Assembly: GCA_934359255.1 (NCBI GenBank)
Contig: CAKRLG010000001.1
Span: forward strand, 124,001 to 188,000
Direction: 5' to 3'
Length of the DNA: 64,000 bases
Source of the DNA: an uncultured Ruminococcus sp.
GTDB lineage: Bacteria > Bacillota > Clostridia > Lachnospirales > Lachnospiraceae
The notes under the pieces were generated by a model, which worked only from the letters and a program-made list of their open reading frames with translations, was not told the origin of the DNA and did not search any database. Made by a program: the position numbers and the translations under genes. Positions 27,057 to 34,899 of this stretch are shown in pieces. Every line of letters starts with the position of its first letter. Within the stretch, counting starts at the first letter, position 1.

Positions 27057-27995
27057 ATGGCAGAAGAAGAAAAAGTAACACCGGTTGCCGGAGAGGCAAC
27101 TTCTATGGCAGATTATGAAAAAGAGCTGGAAGCTTCTTTTAAGAAAATCGAAGAGGGCGATATGATCACCGGTACGGTAATCGCTGTAGATGAAGAAGAG
27201 ATCACACTGGACCTTCGCTATTATACCGAAGGGATCATAAAGGTTTCCGATTACAGCAGAGAACCTGGATTTATGGTAAAAGAGGAAGTACATGTGGGCG
27301 ATGAAGTTACCGCCACCGTGATCGGCAGAGACAACCGCCGCGGCTGTATCCTGTTATCCCGCGTGGAAGCCAACGATGTGCTGGCATGGGACAAACTGCG
27401 TCAGTTAAAAGAAGATAAAACTGTGCTGAACGTTACCGTAAAAGGTATCGTCAATGCAGGTGTTATCGCATATGTGGAAGGAATCCGCGGATTTATCCCG
27501 GCTTCCAAACTTTCCCTGAACTATGTGGAAGATCTGAACGAATACCTGAACAAGGAGATCCGGGTACAGGTCTTTGATGTCGTAGAAGAAGACAACCGTC
27601 TGATCCTCTCCGCAAGAGAACTGCTGAGAGAAAAAGAGGACGAAGAGAGACGTGCAAAAGTATCCAACGTGGAAGTTGGTCTTGTGACAGAAGGAACCGT
27701 AGAAAGCCTGCAGCCATACGGTGCTTTCGTCAACCTGGGAAACGGCCTTTCCGGTCTGGTTCACATCTCCCAGATCAGTGAAAAAAGGATCAAACATCCC
27801 TCCGCTGTTCTGGCAGTCGGCGATAAAGTAAAAGTGAAAGTTATCGCTGTCAAAGACGGAAAATTGAGCCTCAGTATGAAAGCACTGCAGGATGTAGCTG
27901 CACAGGAGATCGAGGAAGAGGTTTATGAACTTCCGGAGACAGAAGAAGCTACGACTACACTGGGATCTCTGTTTGCCAATATCAAATTATCATAG
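27057..27995 (+). CDS. S1 RNA-binding domain protein (ribosomal protein S1-like)
   Basis: 312 residues with three S1 domains: about 30-105 (EGDMITGTVIAVDEEEITLDL), 115-190 (LNVTVKGIVNAGVIAYVEGIRGFIPASKLS) and 205-280 (EVGLVTEGTVESLQPYGAFVNLGNG, the best-conserved one). Acidic tails on both ends. Shorter than the six-domain E. coli S1, typical of Firmicutes RpsA-like proteins that bind mRNA and ribosomes but may not be integral S1. ATG 27057 has AAAGGATGAA upstream. Own promoter and terminator. Confidence 0.9.
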   Translation: MAEEEKVTPVAGEATSMADYEKELEASFKKIEEGDMITGTVIAVDEEEITLDLRYYTEGIIKVSDYSREPGFMVKEEVHVGDEVTATVIGRDNRRGCILLSRVEANDVLAWDKLRQLKEDKTVLNVTVKGIVNAGVIAYVEGIRGFIPASKLSLNYVEDLNEYLNKEIRVQVFDVVEEDNRLILSARELLREKEDEERRAKVSNVEVGLVTEGTVESLQPYGAFVNLGNGLSGLVHISQISEKRIKHPSAVLAVGDKVKVKVIAVKDGKLSLSMKALQDVAAQEIEEEVYELPETEEATTTLGSLFANIKLS

Positions 27996-28032
27996 GTTCT
28001 GCAAACTCTTATAACAGATATCTGAACGTATC

Positions 28033-28085
28033 ATCCCGTGAATTCCCGGGGAAACTGTTTCCCGGTGAAATTCACGGGATTTTTG
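28033..28085 (+). terminator. Terminator after the S1 gene
   Basis: ATCCCGTGAATT (28033-28044) pairs with AATTCACGGGAT (28069-28080), with an inner GGGAAAC/GTTTCCC stem, then TTTTT. Confidence 0.9.
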
Positions 28086-28219
28086 ATTTCTTAATTTTTT
28101 ATAATTTTTTAAAAAAGTAGTTGTATTTTCCCTACAAAGTGTATATTATAATATCACAACGTAGTTTTAAGAACTACATATCACAGTTTTTAATTTTATT
28201 TAGGATAGGAGTTGATCAT

Positions 28220-28867
28220 ATGACATTTAAATTAAAAGATCCCGGAAGTGCAATTACTCATTTTATTGGTATGATAATGGCTTTGCTTGCAACCATCCCG
28301 CTGTTAGTCAAGGCAGCCAGAGAACCTGACTGGTTACACCTGATCGCATTGTCGGTGTTTGCGCTGAGTATGTTTCTTTTATATACCGCAAGTACCACCT
28401 ACCATTCACTGGATATCAATGCGAAGGTAAACCGGCGGCTTCAGAAAGTGGATCATATGATGATCTTCGTTCTGATCGCAGGAAGTTACACACCGATCTG
28501 TCTGATTGCACTGAAAGGTCACACCGGCAGACTGTTATGTATTCTGGTATGGAGCGTGGCACTGGTTGGTATCATCGTGAAAGCCTGCTGGATCACCTGC
28601 CCGAAGTGGTTTTCTTCTGTGATCTACATCGGCATGGGATGGCTGTGTGTGCTGGCATTTTCCCAGATTTTTCATGCACTGTCCAAACCGGCATTCGGAT
28701 GGCTTCTCGCAGGAGGTATTATCTACACGATCGGCGGTATTATCTATGCACTGAAAGTACCTATTTTTAACGCGAAACATAAAAACTTCGGTTCCCATGA
28801 GATTTTCCACCTGTTCGTGATGGGCGGAAGCGCCTGCCATTTTGTGACGATGTTTTTACTCGCGTGA
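28220..28867 (+). CDS. Hemolysin III / PAQR-family membrane protein
   Basis: 215 residues, seven predicted membrane segments. Family metal-site residues are present: ITHFIGMIMALLATIP, ASTTYHSLD (His), QKVDHMMIF, and the C-terminal HEIFHLFVMGGSACHF with paired His. Members are YqfA/HlyIII-like; hemolytic activity was described for the Bacillus cereus founder, but most are proposed lipid hydrolases and no virulence role is implied. ATG 28220 follows AGGATAGGAG. A possible promoter, TTGTAT-17-TATTAT (28121-28149), lies upstream. Confidence 0.9.
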   Translation: MTFKLKDPGSAITHFIGMIMALLATIPLLVKAAREPDWLHLIALSVFALSMFLLYTASTTYHSLDINAKVNRRLQKVDHMMIFVLIAGSYTPICLIALKGHTGRLLCILVWSVALVGIIVKACWITCPKWFSSVIYIGMGWLCVLAFSQIFHALSKPAFGWLLAGGIIYTIGGIIYALKVPIFNAKHKNFGSHEIFHLFVMGGSACHFVTMFLLA

Positions 28868-28904
28868 CGCTCTGGCGTTTGTCAAGTTTTTGTGTAAATT
28901 TTAA

Positions 28905-28946
28905 GGAACAAATTTATGGGGGAGGGAAACCTCCCCTTAATTTGTT
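28905..28946. terminator. Bidirectional terminator between hlyIII and the Nudix gene
   Basis: AACAAATT..GGGGGAGG, loop GAAA, CCTCCCC..AATTTGTT between two convergent genes. Confidence 0.75.
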
Positions 28947-28976
28947 TCTTCCACACTCCGTAAAAATTCATCGTTT

Positions 28977-29498
28977 TCACATAGAATCAACAATGCCATT
29001 CCGTAAGTCATTTTCCAATTCCTTGAGTACATACATTTCTCGTTTTGTCCAAACATTAGTATCAATACAATTTATATTAGCTCTAATAGCAACGTTAACG
29101 TCTACAAAGACAGGTGTCATATCCAATTCACGTTCATAATAATCTAAATTTCTCTCAACATTTTCATTTTCAACAGAACATAAATAGTATCGTGAAATCA
29201 TCTGAAAATAACAGGAGGGATTGAATTTATCTCTGGAAAGTTCTGTCACAACATAGAGAAGTTCCCCCATTTTGTGTATTTTTTTCCCAACCTCCTCTCC
29301 ATATTCCCGTAAAAGAGTTTGATAATCATTTTCACCACTCTCTTGCCCACCACCCGGAAACTTATAATCTCCTTTTGCCGTTTTGAGAAGAAGTACTCTC
29401 CCATTTTTCATAGTAATTCCTTTAATTGCTGTTCGTGTAATAACAGGGCAATTCTTTGCAAAACTAATCTTTTCACTGCTCAAATCTAGTGTACGCAT
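28977..29498 (-). CDS. Nudix hydrolase
   Basis: 173 residues. Complete Nudix box at residues 50-72 (G-x5-E-x7-REYGEEVG), which binds Mg2+ and cleaves a nucleoside diphosphate linked to another group. The preceding segment AIKGITMKNGRVLLLKTAKGDYKFPGG is typical of the fold. The substrate cannot be told. GAGGAGGAAGAAAG before ATG 29498 decides the start. Its codon use is more AT-rich than the housekeeping genes to the left, and it opens a small accessory patch. Confidence 0.88.
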   Translation of the reverse strand: MRTLDLSSEKISFAKNCPVITRTAIKGITMKNGRVLLLKTAKGDYKFPGGGQESGENDYQTLLREYGEEVGKKIHKMGELLYVVTELSRDKFNPSCYFQMISRYYLCSVENENVERNLDYYERELDMTPVFVDVNVAIRANINCIDTNVWTKREMYVLKELENDLRNGIVDSM

Positions 29499-29517
29499 TC
29501 TTTCTTCCTCCTCGTAT

Positions 29518-29545
29518 AAAACAGGTGTCAGGCACTGTAAAATTT
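29518..29545 (+). repeat. 28-bp direct repeat, left copy
   Basis: Identical to 31727-31754, same orientation: AAAACAGGTGTCAGGCAC followed by TGTAAAATTT. It overlaps the leader of the Nudix gene. The GTGTCAGGCAC core resembles short palindromic repeats scattered in other Firmicutes. A variant hairpin with the same theme lies at 34815-34874. Confidence 0.8.
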
Positions 29546-29605
29546 CTGCTTGCTTCAAAGTGCATTTTCAGTTCGTTATAAGTATCCATAATTTTTCCAA
29601 CTTAC

Positions 29606-29644
29606 AAAAATATCCCTCACGGCGTCAGACCCTAAGGAATATCT
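29606..29644 (-). terminator. Possible terminator after the HEPN gene
   Basis: On the minus strand GATATTCCT...AGGGATAT followed by TTTTTG; the stem has one mismatch and a long loop. Confidence 0.4.
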
Positions 29645-29653
29645 TCGTTCTTT

Positions 29654-30085
29654 TTAATTTTCCTTTTTTCTTTCAATTTGTTCCAGACAATATTTTTCTG
29701 CTAGAATTATAAATTCATCTGCAACTGAAATCTGTTGTTCTGATTCTTCCCTACTTGCAATATAAAAATCATCATAATCGCTGGCATGGCGAATCTCTTC
29801 TGCCAGTCCGATTTTTCTTCCCATTTCTCTTGGAAATACAGATGTTTTCACATAATCCTTATCGAAGTTTGCCACAGCATCCTTTTGCCTTTTATATGCT
29901 TTACCACTGACAGCATGTATTGCATTAATTGCATGAAAGATAGAGTAGTACGCTCTGTTATTGGCTCCTTTATAATCTTCGATAGAAAATAACGCTCTTG
30001 CTGATTTCAGATCATTTCGTGCCGTTTCCAGACGATATAACACCAAATCCCGCCTTGTACCGATTTCCTGATTATGCTGCTCCAT
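29654..30085 (-). CDS. HEPN-domain protein, probably orphan
   Basis: 143 residues, all helical. The HEPN RNase signature R-x6-H is present in RAYYSIFHAINAI at about residues 44-56. HEPN proteins of this size usually pair with an adjacent minimal nucleotidyltransferase (MNT) as a toxin-antitoxin or signalling pair. No MNT gene is next to it: the upstream gene is an Rpn nuclease on the same strand 41 nt away and downstream is non-coding. It might act with an antitoxin elsewhere or with the Rpn protein. No clear ribosome site stands out (AAGAAGGTG lies about nine nt upstream). RNase activity is inferred. Confidence 0.75.
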   Translation of the reverse strand: MEQHNQEIGTRRDLVLYRLETARNDLKSARALFSIEDYKGANNRAYYSIFHAINAIHAVSGKAYKRQKDAVANFDKDYVKTSVFPREMGRKIGLAEEIRHASDYDDFYIASREESEQQISVADEFIILAEKYCLEQIERKKEN

Positions 30086-30126
30086 ACAAAACTACACCTT
30101 CTTTTTAAATACACACCGCCACTGTT

Positions 30127-31023
30127 CTATAACAACCGTTTCTGAATCTCCCGTATTTCTTCCAGCTCTTCCCCTGTCATATCTGCAATTTCTTCCGGAC
30201 TTTTTCCTTTTCGTAACATATTTGTTATAATGCTTGCAATTCCTTCTTTTCTTCCCTCTTTTCTTCCCTCTTTTCTTCCCACTTCTTTTAATTCCAGCAT
30301 CTGCGAATTATAATCACGAATTGCTTTCTCCCTCGCTTCGTATTCTAATCTCTTTTTTTCATCCGCGCTCATATGTTTTAACATTTCATACGCTTCGTCT
30401 ATATAAGTGTCTTCTTTTGCCATTTTCTCGAACTCCTTTCTGCTCTTCGCTCCCAGGAAACGCATCCATCGGATAATTCCGGATTCATTCTGTTCTTTTT
30501 CCGGCAATTTTTTCAGTTCCAGCACATGGATCTCCAGCAAATCTGTATATTCTTCCCCCGTGTCTTTATCACAGAAAATAATCTTCCGGTAACATCTGTC
30601 ATCATCTGGAAAATGAATAAAATCCAGAATACCTACATGAATACATTTTTTCAGCTTCTCATAACTTTCTCCTGCTTTCAGCTGATCCGTATACATCTTT
30701 CCCAGATAAAAAAGAATTCTCTTCGTCCAGTAAGAGACAACCGTCACCTGCATCTCAAAATCCATTTGCGTTCCATTTTTCAAAATCACTTTCACATCCA
30801 GAATCCCATATTTATCATCCGGATATTCTGTATGTAAGATCGTTGGCAGTAAAATAGTTTCTTCGATTTCTTCCGGCTCTACTCCCAGTAAAGCTGCGAT
30901 CATTCCCTGCCTTACCTTTGCATTCTGCATCAGTTCCTTAAAACAGAAGTCTACAGTTGGAAGCATGATAAACTCTTCTCTGTTTTGCGTTTCCTGTGTC
31001 ATTGTTTTTGCCTGTTCGTTCAT
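30127..31023 (-). CDS. Rpn/PD-(D/E)XK nuclease family protein
   Basis: 298 residues of the Rpn family (PDDEXK_2), once annotated as transposases and now linked to recombination and phage or DNA-damage responses. The nuclease core is residues 20-130: LPTVDFCFKELMQ, YGILDVKVILKNGTQMDFEMQV (D and ExQ catalytic elements). The C-terminal part is charged, with a tandem GRKEGRKEGRKEG run at about 250-262, a triple 12-nt DNA repeat. A promoter, TTGATG-16-TACTAT on the minus strand (31073-31100), precedes it. Probably co-transcribed with the HEPN gene. A distant paralogue lies at 41999. Confidence 0.82.
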   Translation of the reverse strand: MNEQAKTMTQETQNREEFIMLPTVDFCFKELMQNAKVRQGMIAALLGVEPEEIEETILLPTILHTEYPDDKYGILDVKVILKNGTQMDFEMQVTVVSYWTKRILFYLGKMYTDQLKAGESYEKLKKCIHVGILDFIHFPDDDRCYRKIIFCDKDTGEEYTDLLEIHVLELKKLPEKEQNESGIIRWMRFLGAKSRKEFEKMAKEDTYIDEAYEMLKHMSADEKKRLEYEAREKAIRDYNSQMLELKEVGRKEGRKEGRKEGIASIITNMLRKGKSPEEIADMTGEELEEIREIQKRLL

Positions 31024-31382
31024 TGCGTCTCCCTTTCCTTCTTACAGAACAAAATACGGAGACTTTCTTTCTATAGTACCACACTTCTCTCTTCCATCAA
31101 AGAGAACGCATTTCATTGACGACATAACTTTATTGCAAACTTCCTAAAAAAATGTCCATATTCTGTCCTATATTCATTTTTGTGTATGCATCGGATATTT
31201 TCTCAGGACTCTGAGTATTAGATATGTGATTCCGATATGTTAATTAGATATTTTTATCCGTCAGAAAATGCTTACGGATACTATAAGTTTCCATCATTGT
31301 AACAAATTCCTTCCATCTTTGCAAGATTTTATCCATGTAACAATCTTATATCTTCTCATTTTAGTGCTTCTGTCAACCACCA
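31024..31382. other. AT-rich non-coding gap
   Basis: Contains the promoter of the Rpn gene near 31073-31100. Beyond that I see no gene, only AT-rich sequence with short dyads (TCCGTCAGAAAATGCTTACGGA near 31257-31278). Confidence 0.5.
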
Positions 31383-31567
31383 GAAACGGATTCCGGAGGC
31401 ATGGGGAGGCAGCCTTTTGCTGGTGCTTTTAGCACAGATGAGATCCAGTCCTTAGAAGAACTTAACAGTGAGCGGCTCTCCGCGAACTGGTACTATAGTT
31501 CTTCTTAGGACTTAGCTCAGCTGTGCGTTACCAGCGGTTGCCTCCCCATGCCTCCGGAATCCGTTTC
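31383..31567. repeat. 185-bp long-hairpin element
   Basis: Outer arms are inverted for about 29 bp without mismatch (GAAACGGATTCCGGAGGC..GGGGAGGCA from 31383, and the inverse ending at 31567). Inner arms GCACAG/CTGTGC and AGTCCTTAGAAGAACT against AGTTCTTCTTAGGACT (one mismatch) continue to a central GCGG..CCGC loop. Size and plan resemble the 187-bp element at 4005, and the arms share G/C-rich blocks, but sequence relation is not certain. Confidence 0.75.
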
Positions 31568-31654
31568 GTCCCCCTTACAAAGAAAAACAGGTACTGCACA
31601 TAACCTCATGTGCAATACCCGTCTATTTCTCCGGTTCTTACGTCCCGTTATCTA

Positions 31655-31726
31655 TTATTTTTTATTTCTTTTTCTTCTCTTCAGCGCAAATCCGCCGGTT
31701 CCCAGAGAGGCAACAGCCAGTCCGAG
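31655..31726 (-). pseudogene. C-terminal remnant of a wall-anchored surface protein
   Basis: The minus-strand frame ending at 31655 reads LGLAVASLGTGGFALKRRKRNKK then stop: a hydrophobic segment and a basic tail as at the C-terminus of LPXTG-type sortase substrates. The upstream coding part, including any LPXTG, is absent: the frame runs straight into the 28-bp repeat at 31727. I read this as the stump of a deleted surface-protein gene. Confidence 0.5.
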
Positions 31727-31754
31727 AAAACAGGTGTCAGGCACTGTAAAATTT
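31727..31754 (+). repeat. 28-bp direct repeat, right copy
   Basis: Exact copy of 29518-29545. With the left copy it brackets the HEPN gene, the Rpn gene and the 185-bp hairpin element, and it cuts into the surface-protein remnant. Confidence 0.8.
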
Positions 31755-31760
31755 ACGTCA

Positions 31761-31804
31761 AAAATCCTGCCGGAAGTTTCAGATGGAACTTCCGGCAGGA
31801 TTTT
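31761..31804 (-). terminator. Terminator of the alpha-galactosidase operon
   Basis: AAAATCCTGCCGGAAGTT (31761-31778) pairs perfectly with its inverse at 31787-31804; A/T runs are on both sides. Confidence 0.9.
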
Positions 31805-31820
31805 TCTGTTTCGTCCTTTC

Positions 31821-33287
31821 TTATACCGTAATTTTTCTTTTTGCATGTTCTGCTGCCACTTCTTCTACGGTTTTCTCTCTTACAACCGCTGCACCCTTGT
31901 ATCCCTCACAGCGAGGTGTTACATAATGTGCTTTCAGTTTCTCTTTTGCGGCTGCAATTCCTTCTTTATACTGTGGCAACCACTGTTCCTGTGCTACCAG
32001 CATCTCATCAATCATCTGCCATACTTCCGGCGGATTGCAGACTGCTCCGGTCAGTGGATCCATCAATGCTGCCTGTTTCAGCAGAGCGACATCTCCGTGA
32101 ACTGCAGCTTCCACTGCCAGTTTCTGTACCCAGATTGACTGTGAACACACTGCTGCGCATCCAAGTGGCAGATCTCCAAGTTTTGGAATACTGATTCCGT
32201 TACCATCTACATAGCACGGAACTTCTACTACACTCTCATACGGAAGATTTGTAATGCATCCTTCATTCATAACATTGAAATGACCTCTGTATTTTCTTCC
32301 AGTTTCCAGTGATTCGATGATATAAGAGCAATGTTCTTTTCCTCTTTCAGATCCGTCCAATTTCTTTGGTTCTTCCTCACGAATCTTTGGATAATCTGTT
32401 TCAAACCAGTTTCTTTCTTCTCTTGTCACACGCAGATATCCACCGGTTTCCCCATTAATCCAATTATCCAGATTGATCCAGTCTTTAATTTCATCCGGAC
32501 GTTTTCTATACCATGCCACATATTCTGATAAATGACCATTTGATTCTGTAGAATAGTATCCAAACCGTTTCAAAATATCAATTCTGACTTTTTCTTCTTC
32601 TCTGAATTTCTCATGCGCTTCAAATCCTGGCAGAATCTTATCCAGCATTTCTTTTCCATGATGTTTCACAGACACATACCATGTCTGATGATTGATTCCT
32701 GCACAAGTAATATCCAGTTCTTCTCTCGGAATTCCTAAAACTTCTGCTATCTGCATTTCTCCATGAATTTCTCCATGGCAAAGACCAAGAGTTTTAACAC
32801 CACCGTACTTATTACAAGCCCATGTTGCCATAGCATTCGGATTCGAATAATTCAGCATGATTGCGCCCGGTTCTGATACTTCCCGAATATCTTTACAAAA
32901 ATCCAGCATCGCCGCGATTACTCGTTGTCCGTACATAATACCACCAGTACACAATGTATCTCCAACACACTGATCCACTCCGTATTTTAGCGGAATTTCA
33001 ATATCCGTCTCAAACCCTTCCAATCCACCAACACGTACGCAATTTACAATGTATCTTGCATCTTTCAATGCTGCTCTACGATCTGTTGTAGCTTCGATAA
33101 CCACTGGAATTCCATTTGCATCCAGATCTCTCTGACAAAGTTCACGTGTCTTCTCCAGATTATCCGGATTGATATCTGTAAATGATATTGCTGCTTTCTG
33201 CAGTTCCGGTACAGACATGATGTCAGTAAATAATGTTCTTGCAAAAACAAGGCTACCTGCCCCAATAAATGTAATTTTTAAGCTCAT
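31821..33287 (-). CDS. melA: GH4 alpha-galactosidase (MelA-like)
   Basis: 488-residue glycoside hydrolase family 4 enzyme; these use NAD+ and Mn2+ in an oxidation-elimination mechanism and act on intracellular melibiose or related alpha-galactosides. N-terminal dinucleotide fold ITFIGAGSLVFARTLFTDI (4-22), SNPNAMATWACNK, metal Cys in LGLCHGE and His in AGINHQTWYV. Length and motifs match MelA; alpha-glucosidase or galacturonidase members exist, so substrate is inferred from motif and operon. Last gene of the alpha-galactoside locus, 191 nt after the GH27 gene; the gap has a long AAAAACCATA/TATGGTTTTT dyad (about 33399-33476). Good GGGAGGTTTTT ribosome site. Confidence 0.9.
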   Translation of the reverse strand: MSLKITFIGAGSLVFARTLFTDIMSVPELQKAAISFTDINPDNLEKTRELCQRDLDANGIPVVIEATTDRRAALKDARYIVNCVRVGGLEGFETDIEIPLKYGVDQCVGDTLCTGGIMYGQRVIAAMLDFCKDIREVSEPGAIMLNYSNPNAMATWACNKYGGVKTLGLCHGEIHGEMQIAEVLGIPREELDITCAGINHQTWYVSVKHHGKEMLDKILPGFEAHEKFREEEKVRIDILKRFGYYSTESNGHLSEYVAWYRKRPDEIKDWINLDNWINGETGGYLRVTREERNWFETDYPKIREEEPKKLDGSERGKEHCSYIIESLETGRKYRGHFNVMNEGCITNLPYESVVEVPCYVDGNGISIPKLGDLPLGCAAVCSQSIWVQKLAVEAAVHGDVALLKQAALMDPLTGAVCNPPEVWQMIDEMLVAQEQWLPQYKEGIAAAKEKLKAHYVTPRCEGYKGAAVVREKTVEEVAAEHAKRKITV

Positions 33288-33478
33288 AAAAACCTCCCGT
33301 TATTCCTTGTTAATTCCATCTTTGCCGGCCTTAGACGTTTCTTTTTATAGCTTCAATATATCAATTTTATACCGTTTCTCACAGTTCTTTTCTCATTAAA
33401 AACCATACATTTTCTACCATTATGCATCGATTATGTATATTTTGCTTTATCTTGTCATATATATGGTTTTTATCCATC

Positions 33479-34789
33479 TTATACTTGTTTTTTTGATAAT
33501 TTATAAAGCTTCACACCATGCGATTTTACTTTTGTCACTATCTTATCCACGCTTCCAAGATCTTCCCGTTCCCACAAATCACGAACTTCATAATATCCTT
33601 CTAAACCTGCTTTTCTAAAGTCAAAGCTGAAAGTTTCATCCCAGTTAGTAATATTAAACAGTGCAATATAACAGCTACCTTCCTCATCGTGTGCACCCCA
33701 TGTGATCAAATCAAAGCTTCTCTCAATCTGCTGTGCATCTCGACTGTCTTTATGCATCTTCAACACTTCTTCATTTGTCAGCAGCGATAGTGTCCAGGAA
33801 TCCAGATCTGTCATCTCCGCCCCTAACATCAAGGGTGATCGGAAAATACACCATAATGACATCATTGTTTTCTGTTCATCCTGCGACAAACGACACATGC
33901 GATCTCCCACGCCATGTTCGCAGCCAATGATAGAAATATGTCCTAACGGCAGCATATCACAATCCGGATAACATCCCTCAGACACATATGGGCTCCATTC
34001 ATTACATCTGGAAAACATTTCCATAATATTGTCCCAGCTGTCCCACAGATCATTAGTAATTCGCCACATATTTGCATTCTTCCGCAGATGTTCCGCTTTA
34101 TCTAACATTGCCGGTCCCGGAGAAAGGCTTAATACGATTGGACGTCCACATTTATCAATAGCTCGTCGAAGCATCTCTATCTCGTCTCCGCCATAAGCAA
34201 GTGTACTTTCATCATTTGTTCTTCCATATTTGACGCAAATATCATCTACCTTAATAAAATCGACACCCCAAGAAGCATATAATTCCACTATAGAATCATA
34301 GTATTCCTGTGCACCTGGTTTGGTGCAATCAAGACCGTACATATCTGAATTCCAACAGCAAATAGATGCCGGATGCGTAACCTGCCTTGCTGTATATTCT
34401 GTTCCTTTGATTTTTACATTCTGTGACACTGCCTGGCGTGGAATACCTCTCATAATATGAATTCCGAATTTCAGTCCCTTATTATGTACATATTCTGCAA
34501 TAGGACCAAAACCTTTGCCACCTGCAGACGAAGGAAATCGATTAGGTGCTGGAATTACACGTCCAAATTCGTCCATACAAAGATCTGCAAAAAGATGATA
34601 ATGGCTGGAATCTGCAGTGGGTTCATACCACTGAATATCACATACAATATATTCCCAACCGTACTGTTTCAAATGTTCTGCCATGTAATCGGTATTTTTC
34701 AGAAGAATTTCTTCCGTCACTGCCGCACCATAACAATCCCAGCTATTCCATCCCATGGGCGGAGTTTGTGCAAATGTATTTTTATCCAT
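33479..34789 (-). CDS. GH27-type alpha-galactosidase
   Basis: 436 residues, no signal peptide, so cytoplasmic. GH27 hallmarks: PPMGWNSWDCYG at residues 10-21, WEYIVCDIQWYEP, the nucleophile Asp in GVDFIKVDDICVKYG, and an acid/base Asp in RITNDLWDSWDNI; then FRSPLMLGAEMTDLD and a small C-terminal beta domain (YYEVRDLWEREDLG). Retaining hydrolase of terminal alpha-galactosides; alpha-N-acetylgalactosaminidases share the fold and cannot be fully excluded. ATG 34789 has GAGAGGAGAAATAG; the upstream open stretch to 34858 overlaps the intergenic hairpin and is not translated. Confidence 0.88.
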   Translation of the reverse strand: MDKNTFAQTPPMGWNSWDCYGAAVTEEILLKNTDYMAEHLKQYGWEYIVCDIQWYEPTADSSHYHLFADLCMDEFGRVIPAPNRFPSSAGGKGFGPIAEYVHNKGLKFGIHIMRGIPRQAVSQNVKIKGTEYTARQVTHPASICCWNSDMYGLDCTKPGAQEYYDSIVELYASWGVDFIKVDDICVKYGRTNDESTLAYGGDEIEMLRRAIDKCGRPIVLSLSPGPAMLDKAEHLRKNANMWRITNDLWDSWDNIMEMFSRCNEWSPYVSEGCYPDCDMLPLGHISIIGCEHGVGDRMCRLSQDEQKTMMSLWCIFRSPLMLGAEMTDLDSWTLSLLTNEEVLKMHKDSRDAQQIERSFDLITWGAHDEEGSCYIALFNITNWDETFSFDFRKAGLEGYYEVRDLWEREDLGSVDKIVTKVKSHGVKLYKLSKKQV

Positions 34790-34814
34790 GTCTATTTCTC
34801 CTCTCGTATAAAAT

Positions 34815-34874
34815 AAGTGCCAGGTAACACATTGACCAATTATCATTGCTTTACTCATACTGCACCTGACACTT
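34815..34874 (-). promoter_or_regulatory. Intercistronic hairpin between GH36 and GH27 genes
   Basis: In the minus-strand RNA AAGTGTCAGGT pairs with ACCTGGCACTT (one U-G pair, 38-nt loop), followed by a T-rich stretch. It resembles the GTGTCAGGCAC repeats at 29518 and 31727. It may lower readthrough or protect the mRNA end. Confidence 0.5.
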
Positions 34875-34899
34875 ACTCTTTTTTATTTCGCTTTTATAT

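Noticed and set aside
30240..30300. Tandem CTTCCCTCTTTT-type repeats considered as a small CRISPR or satellite
   Set aside because: They are in-frame codon repeats for GRKEG in the Rpn gene, with no spacers.
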